NCBI GenBank assembly: GCA_947258905.1
Contig: CAMYKF010000110.1
Span: 1-6,061, forward strand
Source of the DNA: an uncultured Pirellulaceae bacterium
GTDB taxonomy: Bacteria; Planctomycetota; Planctomycetia; Pirellulales; Pirellulaceae
Reading direction: 5' to 3'
DNA: 6,061 nt
The translations under genes were made by a program, and so were the position numbers. The notes beneath the pieces were generated by a model that was not told the origin of the DNA, made no database searches, and saw nothing but the letters and a program-made list of their open reading frames with translations. Shown one piece after another: positions 1-4,386 of the stretch (the first letter of the stretch is position 1; each line of letters begins with the position of its first letter).

Positions 1-569
1 TCGACGTCGCGAGCAAATTCCCGGGCGGTCAATTGGAAATGCAGAATCGGCTGGCCCGAATAATACTTCGTCGTCGTTCCGACGAACCGCATACCAATTC
101 GCTCGGCAACACGCCGTGATGCCTGGTTTTCCACGTCGACGACCGCATGCAACACGGCCTGCTGCAAATCTTCGAAGCCGATCCTCAACAACTCACGTGC
201 AAACTCGCTAGCGTAGCCCTGGCCCCAGCAAGATCGTTTCAGATGCCAGCCGATTTCAATATCGTCGGTCGGCTGATCATCGGTGTCAGGCAAGTGCTTG
301 ATCAAAGCCGCGCCTGCCAGTTCGTGATTGGATTTGGAGTACACGGGAAAGCTGCCCATGCCCACTGGCAATCCGGCGTTACGCTCGATCAACCAGGCCA
401 GGCGTTCTTCCATCGCTTGCAAATCCGGCTCCGGCGCGCCGGTCATGTAACGCGTGACTTCCGCGTCACCGTACATGGAAAAAGCGTCTTGCAGGTCACT
501 CATCATCCACTGACAGGCGTACAACCGTGGCGTCTCAAAGACGATTTCCGTTTTGCGAGGCGATTTCAT
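1..569 (-). CDS. GNAT-family N-acetyltransferase, RimJ/RimL type (C-terminus cut by window edge)
   Basis: The reverse strand is open from an ATG at 569-567 to the window edge, giving 189 residues with no stop. Near the start, residues 12-17 (ETPRLY) match the 'ETpRLxLR' opening of RimJ/RimL acetyltransferases. Residues 112-120 (RSCWGQGYA) are the acetyl-CoA pyrophosphate-binding motif A (R/Q-x-x-G-x-G/A), and residues 145-163 (VENQASRRVAERIGMRFVG) are the following conserved helix and turn (N-x-x-S-x-x-v-x-E-k-x-G). The family transfers an acetyl group from acetyl-CoA to a protein N-terminus, antibiotic or small amine in the cytoplasm; the substrate cannot be told here. No other ATG, GTG or TTG lies between this start and an in-frame TGA at 620-618. 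The ribosome-binding site is weak. It lies 139 bp downstream of the SelW-like gene on the same strand. Family assignment is secure; only the last few residues appear to be missing. Confidence 0.9.
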   Translation of the reverse strand, partial: MKSPRKTEIVFETPRLYACQWMMSDLQDAFSMYGDAEVTRYMTGAPEPDLQAMEERLAWLIERNAGLPVGMGSFPVYSKSNHELAGAALIKHLPDTDDQPTDDIEIGWHLKRSCWGQGYASEFARELLRIGFEDLQQAVLHAVVDVENQASRRVAERIGMRFVGTTTKYYSGQPILHFQLTAREFARDV

Positions 570-580
570 CGCTGGCGTAT

Positions 581-600
581 GCCCTTGTGAGCCCTTGCGA
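581..600. repeat. 10-bp imperfect tandem repeat
   Basis: GCCCTTGTGA (581-590) is followed directly by GCCCTTGCGA (591-600), with one difference. It lies a few bases upstream of the GNAT start on the minus strand, where a leader or ribosome-binding region would be. Confidence 0.6.
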
Positions 601-678
601 AGGCGGGGACCGGCCTGTCACGGTCGCGGCGAGGAGTCAGAAAGAGGGCAGGTGGCGCAACATCAGCCATCGGTGCCG

Positions 679-702
679 CGCATGGAGTCACGCATGGAGT
701 CA
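679..702. repeat. 12-bp perfect tandem repeat
   Basis: CGCATGGAGTCA occurs twice in direct succession (679-690 and 691-702), followed by a third partial start (CGC). It lies in the intergenic space just beyond the stop of the SelW-like gene. Confidence 0.8.
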
Positions 703-708
703 CGCGTC

Positions 709-933
709 TTACGACTTGGACAGAATCGAGTCGATGACTTCCCGGTGGTCGGGGAAGCGGTCTTCGGCGTGTTTGGAGAAAACCAGTTTTCCGTCCACGA
801 CGACGTCAAACACGCCGCCGCCGCCTTCGATCAACTCCGCTTCGATCCGTGTTTCCTTGGCAATATCGGCCGCCAAACTGGAGGCCCTGGGCAAGTAGTC
901 TCACTGGCCGCAGTAGGTAATGGAAATTTTCAT
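709..933 (-). CDS. SelW/Rdx-family thioredoxin-like selenoprotein with in-frame UGA (selenocysteine)
   Basis: From an ATG at 933-931 the reverse strand reads MKISITYCGQ, then TGA at 903-901, then DYLPRASSLAADIAKE, and stops at TAA (711-709). With the TGA read as selenocysteine this is a 74-residue protein, the normal size for the SelT/SelW/SelH (Rdx) family. Residues 8-11 form the CxxU redox motif (Cys8-Gly-Gln-Sec11) after the first beta strand. The family hallmark GGGGVFDVVVDGKLVFSK and the RFPDHREV segment follow. Sequence on both sides of the TGA fits the family without a gap, which argues against decay or frameshift. A SECIS-like hairpin begins 14 nt after the UGA (separate entry). Family members are small cytoplasmic redox proteins whose partners are often thiols such as glutathione; the substrate here is unknown. 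ATG at 945-943 is an alternative start (78 residues); 933 was chosen because known members begin close to the first strand. Standard calling would start at a TTG codon (894) and lose the active site. Family is certain; selenocysteine is very likely but not proven. Confidence 0.88.
868..886 (-). promoter_or_regulatory. Candidate bacterial SECIS hairpin for the in-frame UGA
   Basis: Read on the minus strand, bases 886-868 fold as GGCC-U-CCA-[GUU]-UGG-C-GGCC: four GC pairs, one U/C mismatch, three more pairs and a three-base loop starting with G (878). The loop G is 22 nt beyond the UGA, inside the 16-37 nt range usual for bacterial SECIS elements, and a G in the first two loop positions is the main conserved base, where SelB binds. 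The plan closely resembles the E. coli fdhF upper stem-loop, which has a lower stem, an unpaired U, a three-pair upper stem and a loop starting with G. The element lies inside the coding sequence, as bacterial SECIS elements do. Confidence 0.7.
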
Positions 934-946
934 TTCGAAATCCATG

Positions 947-984
947 ACAAGAAACAAAAAAACGCGAAGCGATTGTAACGCGCA
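947..984 (-). terminator. Weak terminator-like element between the Lon-domain and SelW-like genes
   Basis: On the minus strand, just after the TAA of the Lon-domain gene, CGCG, a 12-nt spacer and CGCG could form a 4-bp GC stem (5 with a G-U pair), followed at once by seven Ts (962-956). The stem is short and the loop long, so this may be a partial attenuator or chance. If it works, it would reduce read-through into the SelW-like gene, whose start is only about 25 nt further on. Confidence 0.22.
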
Positions 985-985
985 A

Positions 986-1684
986 TTAGTTAAAGCTGAA
1001 CCGTGGAGGAAATTGGGCCTCGGTTTCACTCTGGAGCCGCGATATCCGATCCCGCAACATTTCGATCACCAATTGGGAACGGCGTTTGACATCCGTCGTT
1101 TCCAGCACCAACTGTTGCTGTTCCAGCGGCAGCCCCGATGAGAAAGTCATCAAATCCAGCAGCAGACCGAACGGCAAGTCATCGTGCAGCAGATTCGCGA
1201 TCGATTCGTGATCCAGTTGCGAGTCGACAGTAAGCAACTCCTCAAAGACCTCGACAGCCTGCGTGCGGACTGGATGATCGGCATCGAGCACAGGCTCTCG
1301 AGTTTCAATCAGCCGGACATCGGCCAGTCGATACGGCTGGTCCGTGGCGATTTCGCGAATGATATTGGCCCGTTTGGCGCCCAGCAACAACAGATTGTAA
1401 CGACCGTCCGGCAATTGGGCGTGCGTTACGATTTTGCCGACACACAGGGTGTCATGAAGACCGGGCTGGCCAGAATGACTGTTTTCCCATCCGGGTTTCA
1501 GCATGGCCATGGCGATCAGCTGGTCGCTGTTAATGGCGTCTTCCATTAACTTGCGATATCGCGGTTCAAAAATATGCAGGGGCTGGATGACCCCTGGAAA
1601 AAGAACCAGATTGGGAAGTGGAAACAGTTTGACAACACCAGTGAAATTGGGAGGCAAATCCAGATTCGCTTCGGCTATCGACAT
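986..1684 (-). CDS. Stand-alone Lon N-terminal (substrate-binding, PUA-like) domain protein
   Basis: This 232-residue protein corresponds to the N-terminal substrate-recognition domain of Lon protease and has neither the AAA+ ATPase nor the Ser-Lys peptidase. Residues 20-31 (LFPLPNLVLFPG) and 35-46 (PLHIFEPRYRKL) are the domain's signature opening. Residues 83-112, containing the core LPDGRYNLLLLGAKRA, form its second conserved block, and the C-terminal part (about 140-225) is helical. Such stand-alone proteins (LON_substr_bdg family) are widespread; their role is not settled, and protein quality control or substrate binding is only inferred. The ATG at 1684-1682 was chosen over an in-frame TTG at 1699-1697; neither has a good ribosome-binding site, so five extra residues are possible. 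It is the first gene of a minus-strand run with the SelW-like and GNAT genes, 52 bp upstream of the former. Domain assignment is firm. Confidence 0.9.
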   Translation of the reverse strand: MSIAEANLDLPPNFTGVVKLFPLPNLVLFPGVIQPLHIFEPRYRKLMEDAINSDQLIAMAMLKPGWENSHSGQPGLHDTLCVGKIVTHAQLPDGRYNLLLLGAKRANIIREIATDQPYRLADVRLIETREPVLDADHPVRTQAVEVFEELLTVDSQLDHESIANLLHDDLPFGLLLDLMTFSSGLPLEQQQLVLETTDVKRRSQLVIEMLRDRISRLQSETEAQFPPRFSFN

Positions 1685-2005
1685 CGTTGCAGCTTTCAAC
1701 TTTCGTTTCGATATGCGTTCTCTTCCGCGACGACTTTATGCCGCTGGGGCCATCTCGCAGGAAGAACCGGTGGTTGCGGCGCATCAGTTCACTGCTTTCC
1801 GCATGCCAGTGACAATCATAGACATGCGGTGGCTGGAGGGAATTGAAAAATCAACTCAATCAGGAATTAAAAAGTTGTTTTTGGTGGCCGAATTCGTCTT
1901 GACATGAGGGCCGAAAATCCGTGGCCCGTGTCCCAAACCGTTGCCAAATTGGTAGACGAATGGCAGCCCCCAAAATCCGGCCCGCTCGTCGCCACTGGCG
2001 GTTAC

Positions 2006-2034
2006 TTGACAGGCCACGTCCGGTTTCCGAAAAT
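2006..2034 (+). promoter_or_regulatory. Possible sigma70-type promoter for dcd
   Basis: A perfect -35 hexamer TTGACA (2006-2011) is separated by exactly 17 bp from GAAAAT (2029-2034), which matches the -10 consensus at four of six positions. Transcription would begin near 2041, leaving a leader of about 110 nt before dcd. Planctomycete promoters are poorly defined, so this rests on the general bacterial consensus only. Confidence 0.35.
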
Positions 2035-2135
2035 TTTTCACAGGGTGTGGTATTGCGGGCGGAATCCAACCCTGTCCGAACGCCAGTTTTCTTTCTCAGG
2101 CAAGACGCCAGGCAGTCATGCTCGTCTTATGAAAC

Positions 2136-2140
2136 AGGGA
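2136..2140 (+). promoter_or_regulatory. Ribosome-binding site deciding the dcd start
   Basis: AGGGA lies 10 nt before the ATG at 2151 but only 4 nt before the in-frame TTG at 2145. The spacing favours the ATG, and family members also begin with M-I-L directly before the first helix. Confidence 0.45.
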
Positions 2141-2150
2141 ATGGTTGATC

Positions 2151-2723
2151 ATGATTCTTACGGGCGACGAGATTCACCAGCGACTGGGAACGGACATTTC
2201 GATCGAGCCGTTTGAAGTCGAAAAGTTGAACCCCAACAGCTACAATTTGTCGCTGCACAACGAAGTTATGACTTATGAAGAAGTCGTGCTGGACATGCGA
2301 AAGTGCAACCGCGTCCAGCGGCTGACGATTCCCCCCGAAGGTCTGACTTTGCAGCCCAACAAGTTGTATTTGGGACGCACGGCAGAACGCACCGAAACCC
2401 GCAATCTGGTGCCCATGATCGAGGGCCGTTCTTCGGTCGGCCGCCTTGGCCTGTTCGTTCACGTCACCGCGGGATTCGGGGATGTAGGATTCTGCGGATA
2501 CTGGACACTGGAGATGTTTGCCATCCAGCCGGTGCGCATCTATCCGGGCGTTTCAATTTGCCAGATCTTTTACCACGAAGTGGTCGGTGACATCACCGAG
2601 TATCAAAAGTCCGGCAAGTACCAGGACAATCACGACATACAACCCAGTTTGCTGTTCCGGGAACTCAACCCCGACGCGGAACTTGAGGAAGACAGCCAGT
2701 TGCAGCTGGGCTTTGAAAGCTGA
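2151..2723 (+). CDS. dcd: dCTP deaminase
   Basis: This 190-residue protein belongs to the dCTP deaminase/dUTPase trimer family, which deaminates dCTP to dUTP in the cytoplasm to supply dUMP for thymidylate synthesis. The N-terminus (MILTGDEI) and the segment LNPNSYNLSL (27-36) are typical. EGRSSVGRLGLFVHVTAG (91-108) is the nucleotide-binding core and TLEM (119-122) carries the general base. With a constant offset of 17, Ser94, Arg98, Ala107 and Glu121 match E. coli Ser111, Arg115, Ala124 and catalytic Glu138. The motif GFGDVGF (108-114) resembles the GFIDPGF of bifunctional dCTP deaminase/dUTPases more than the HRIDPGW of E. coli, and SGKYQ (154-158) with QPS (164-166) matches the C-terminal lid, so a direct dCTP-to-dUMP activity is possible but unproven. 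Length is normal for the family. It appears to be a single-gene unit, with a hairpin right after its stop. Confidence 0.95.
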   Translation: MILTGDEIHQRLGTDISIEPFEVEKLNPNSYNLSLHNEVMTYEEVVLDMRKCNRVQRLTIPPEGLTLQPNKLYLGRTAERTETRNLVPMIEGRSSVGRLGLFVHVTAGFGDVGFCGYWTLEMFAIQPVRIYPGVSICQIFYHEVVGDITEYQKSGKYQDNHDIQPSLLFRELNPDAELEEDSQLQLGFES

Positions 2724-2728
2724 TCTCC

Positions 2729-2764
2729 GCGGCGAGTTGAATTGACTCCCGGGAACTCGGCCGC
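2729..2764 (+). terminator. Hairpin just downstream of dcd
   Basis: GCGGCGAGTT (2729-2738) pairs with AACTCGGCCGC (2754-2764), making ten base pairs with one bulged G and a 15-nt loop, six bases after the dcd stop. No T-run follows, so it is not a classical intrinsic terminator; it could end transcription with Rho or protect the 3' end of the mRNA. Confidence 0.35.
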
Positions 2765-3038
2765 TGAACTGCAAAATCGCCGCTGTTCACCACACGCTGG
2801 TTTGTCATTCGAAAGCGTGAGGTCGTGGCTCCTGCCCGGACGATGCCGCCCAAGGCGTTTCCGGTTTCGGTCAAGGCTCGACCAGGCCGGCGGTAACAAC
2901 AACGAGTGCCGGCACGACCTGAATTTCGTTTTGCCGGGCGTTTCAGTCTCCCTCGCTCTCTTGCCATTTGTGCGGCAGCAGCTTCCGGAAGATACTGCAG
3001 AAATCCTCGCATCCACGTCGTGTCAGTCTGTGCCGATT

Positions 3039-3111
3039 GTGGCAATTACCCGAGTGGTAAAACACTGCGGTTGAAACTTTTTGGGATGTGGGGGTTGCAA
3101 CCGGCTGCCAC
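3039..3111 (+). other. Possible structured RNA, three-way junction fold
   Basis: Three perfect helices nest here. GTGGCA (3039-3044) pairs with TGCCAC (3106-3111), TTACC (3046-3050) pairs with GGTAA (3056-3060) over a 5-nt loop, and CGGTTG (3068-3073) pairs with CAACCG (3098-3103). The span is 73 nt and lies 149 nt before the next gene. It matches no riboswitch consensus I recognise. The size and a D-arm-like hairpin recall a tRNA, but no anticodon or T arm forms. Chance folding cannot be ruled out. Confidence 0.2.
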
Positions 3112-3201
3112 CTGATTTTGCTGGGAAAAGCGCTGTTTGTTTCAAGCTACGCTATTGCCCCGGAAAGCGGCAGGCATAGATTCATTGCAACGGTACGGAC
3201 A

Positions 3202-3224
3202 CGGGCCTGACTGGCAGTTGCCCG
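3202..3224 (+). other. Leader hairpin upstream of the 181-aa protein gene
   Basis: CGGGC (3202-3206) pairs with GCCCG (3220-3224) and CTG (3207-3209) with CAG (3215-3217), making eight pairs interrupted by a two-base TT bulge around a 5-nt loop. It ends 36 nt before the start codon at 3261. No T-run follows. It might act in the mRNA leader, but there is no family match. Confidence 0.25.
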
Positions 3225-3260
3225 GAGACAAATCAGTGCCGATTGCGATTTGAAGTGAAT

Positions 3261-3806
3261 ATGAAAGACGTCGACCAACTATTATTGAACGCCCGTTTGC
3301 GGGATGAAATTGAGCCGTTTTTTGACGAGTCGATTTCCCTGCTGGACTCGCGTCGCCTGCCCATTGATCTGGAAAACGAATTCCTGGCGTCGATGCTGGA
3401 ATGGGAAAAGGCACCCGTGCTGCCCATTGGCCAGTGGTTCGAACCGGCATTGAAATTGCCGGCACCCGAGACCCTGTCCGACCAGCAATTGCAGCAACAG
3501 CTGCATCAGGTGATTGGCCGCCTGTACGAAAAAAACATCGTGCTGGAATTCACCGACCACCTCTCCGATCGACAACTGATGTGTTTAATCATTCGCGACA
3601 TTCTGCCGGCGCAGGAAAAGCGTATTCGATCCGGTCAAACCTCGTTGCACTGGCAATGCATTGATCCGGACACTGATCCCGAGTCGTGGTTGAGGTTTTA
3701 CGCGACCGATCGGGAACGTGCCGAGTGGGCGTTTGAGCATAGTCTTCCCTTGCCCCCCATGCAGCGACCGCCCTATTTCCGCCGCCTGCCGGGAAACCAC
3801 CATTGA
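3261..3806 (+). CDS. Hypothetical protein, 181 aa, soluble and helical
   Basis: I do not recognise this protein's family. It is supported as a real gene by a long open frame with protein-like composition (regular acidic/basic and hydrophobic spacing) and by overlapping frames that give low-complexity translations. It has no signal peptide or membrane span. The N-terminal half is acidic and helical (DEIEPFFDES, 15-24), followed by a Pro-rich linker and a Gln-rich helix (about 73-90, LSDQQLQQQLHQV). Residues 103-121 (LSDRQLMCLIIRDILPAQE) form the most conserved-looking block, followed by SWLRFYATDRERAEWA with aromatic and charged residues suited to binding. It ends with a short Pro-rich basic tail. 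ATG 3261 was preferred to an in-frame TTG at 3243, which would add six residues; GAAG (3253-3256) is a weak ribosome-binding site. It stands alone between two long gaps, so context gives no functional hint. Confidence 0.75.
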   Translation: MKDVDQLLLNARLRDEIEPFFDESISLLDSRRLPIDLENEFLASMLEWEKAPVLPIGQWFEPALKLPAPETLSDQQLQQQLHQVIGRLYEKNIVLEFTDHLSDRQLMCLIIRDILPAQEKRIRSGQTSLHWQCIDPDTDPESWLRFYATDRERAEWAFEHSLPLPPMQRPPYFRRLPGNHH

Positions 3807-3827
3807 CTGCCGCTGTCTGCAGTTTCC

Positions 3828-3871
3828 GCGTGGATTGAGGCCGCTACGCGCGTGGTTTGAGGCCGCTACGC
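3828..3871. repeat. 22-bp tandem duplication
   Basis: Bases 3828-3849 and 3850-3871 are two adjacent copies of a 22-bp unit (beginning GCGTGG and ending GCTACGC) that differ at one position (A3834 against T3856). The repeat lies 21 bp after the stop of the 181-aa protein gene and looks like a recent slippage or duplication event. Confidence 0.85.
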
Positions 3872-4001
3872 AATATCCGCGCCGCAACCGGCAGACAAGG
3901 CGCCGGAACGCAACATTGTGGCCCGGCTTGCACAAAAATCCACGGTCGGCAACGGCTGTCGGACGCATCACCGCTACAGCCGCTTCAGGCAGTGCTCGAA
4001 T

Positions 4002-4017
4002 GTTGCTTTTCAGCAAC
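4002..4017 (+). other. Tight hairpin in the intergenic region
   Basis: GTTGCT (4002-4007) and AGCAAC (4012-4017) form six perfect pairs around a four-base TTTC loop. A C-rich run follows instead of Ts, so it is not a standard terminator. Confidence 0.3.
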
Positions 4018-4028
4018 CCCTCCCCGTT

Positions 4029-4051
4029 GTAATCCGCATTCTCGCGGTTAC
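4029..4051 (+). promoter_or_regulatory. Inverted repeat overlapping a weak promoter-like pair
   Basis: GTAA-(T)-CCGC (4029-4037) pairs with GCGGTTAC (4044-4051), eight pairs with a single bulged T and a six-base loop. It sits between and over the TTGTAA and TACACT hexamers of a weak promoter-like pair, so it could equally be an operator for the polysaccharide genes or an RNA hairpin. Confidence 0.25.
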
Positions 4052-4374
4052 ACTATGACCCTGCATGAGGTGTGTCCCTCCCTTCAGGCAACGGAGTCCC
4101 AGCCAGCAGACCGTCTGGTTTGATGGTTAAGTTCCTTCCCCTCGATTTACACGTTTCATGGTTGCCACTCCGGCTCCGCCCGGTATCGCAAATGCTCGCC
4201 GGTGATTGCGTCAAAAACAGCATGTCACTCTTCACCGCTTCCAGGTGGGTTTGCGCAATCCGACGGGCCGAACAGAACAGCACAACCACGGCGAGTCCGA
4301 CCCGGCAGGGGGGTACCGGCTCGCCTAACCATCTCAAGCTTTAGCTGACCTGCTCGGCATCCAAGAGTTACAAC

Positions 4375-4378
4375 AGGA
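4375..4378 (+). promoter_or_regulatory. Shine-Dalgarno site of the sugar transferase gene
   Basis: AGGA lies 8 nt before the ATG at 4387 and is the best ribosome-binding site in the window. It supports this start over the internal Met15. Confidence 0.6.
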
Positions 4379-4386
4379 CTTACAAC

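Larger units (their letters stand above)
1685..2150. other. Divergent intergenic region between the Lon-domain gene and dcd
   Basis: This gap of 466 bp separates two divergently transcribed genes and should hold promoters for both. Several open frames cross it on both strands, but none has a recognisable protein, a convincing start site or continuity with a family. A promoter-like pair for dcd is given separately. For the minus-strand genes I found only an isolated -10-like TATGAT (1820-1815, minus strand) without a matching -35, so no call is made. The stretch 1840-1880 is AT-rich compared with its surroundings. Confidence 0.5.
2765..3260. other. Gene-free stretch between dcd and the 181-aa protein gene
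   Basis: About 500 bp without a supported gene. Open frames on both strands (for example 2742-3074 plus and 2665-3045 minus) give arginine- and serine-rich translations unlike known proteins. The stretch holds a 10-bp palindrome GTGCCGGCAC (2906-2915) and, in its right half, the foldable segments listed separately (3039-3111 and 3202-3224). It probably contains the promoter and leader of the next gene, but no clear -35/-10 pair was found. Confidence 0.5.
3807..4386. other. Gene-free stretch before the polysaccharide genes
   Basis: This gap of 580 bp contains no supported coding region; the open frames crossing it (3585-4016 minus, 4053-4337 minus, 4072-4344 plus) match nothing recognisable and lack ribosome-binding sites. 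It contains a 22-bp tandem repeat, two hairpins and a weak promoter-like pair (TTGTAA 4027-4032, 16 bp, TACACT 4049-4054) that overlaps the second hairpin. Transcription from there would give a leader of roughly 325 nt before the sugar transferase gene. Confidence 0.5.

Noticed and set aside
709..894. Reading the SelW-like gene as a 61-residue protein starting at a TTG codon after the TGA, or as a pseudogene with a nonsense mutation.
   Set aside because: This version would lack the first strand and the redox motif. Family similarity continues upstream in the same frame, the TGA sits exactly at the usual Sec/Cys position, and a SECIS-like hairpin follows.
1946..1958. AAATTGGTAGACG resembles the D-arm of bacterial tRNA-Leu genes.
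   Set aside because: No acceptor stem, anticodon arm or T arm (GGTTCRA) forms around it on either side, so it is neither a tRNA nor a clear fragment of one.
1503..2215. Plus-strand open frames (1503-1907, 1904-2215) running through the Lon-domain gene and the divergent intergenic region.
   Set aside because: They overlap well-supported genes in other frames, and their translations look like frame shadows with no family resemblance.
2906..2915. Perfect 10-bp palindrome GTGCCGGCAC, considered as an operator.
   Set aside because: It is short, far from any start codon (over 340 bp before the next gene) and has no second copy in the window.
2665..3045. A 126-codon minus-strand open frame opposite the end of dcd and the gap after it.
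   Set aside because: It overlaps the 3' end of dcd, has an arginine-rich low-information translation, no ribosome-binding site and no recognisable family. The more protein-like piece in the neighbouring frame is broken by stops after 22 residues.
3039..3111. A 73-nt segment with a 6-bp closing stem and a D-arm-like hairpin, considered as a tRNA gene.
   Set aside because: The D-loop would be only 5 nt, no anticodon stem pairs around a 7-nt loop, and GGTTGCAACC cannot form a T arm. It is kept only as a low-confidence structured RNA.
4053..4344. Overlapping open frames of about 90 codons on both strands in the gap before the sugar transferase gene.
   Set aside because: Neither has a ribosome-binding site or a recognisable protein, and two antiparallel frames over the same bases suggest GC-driven chance openness.
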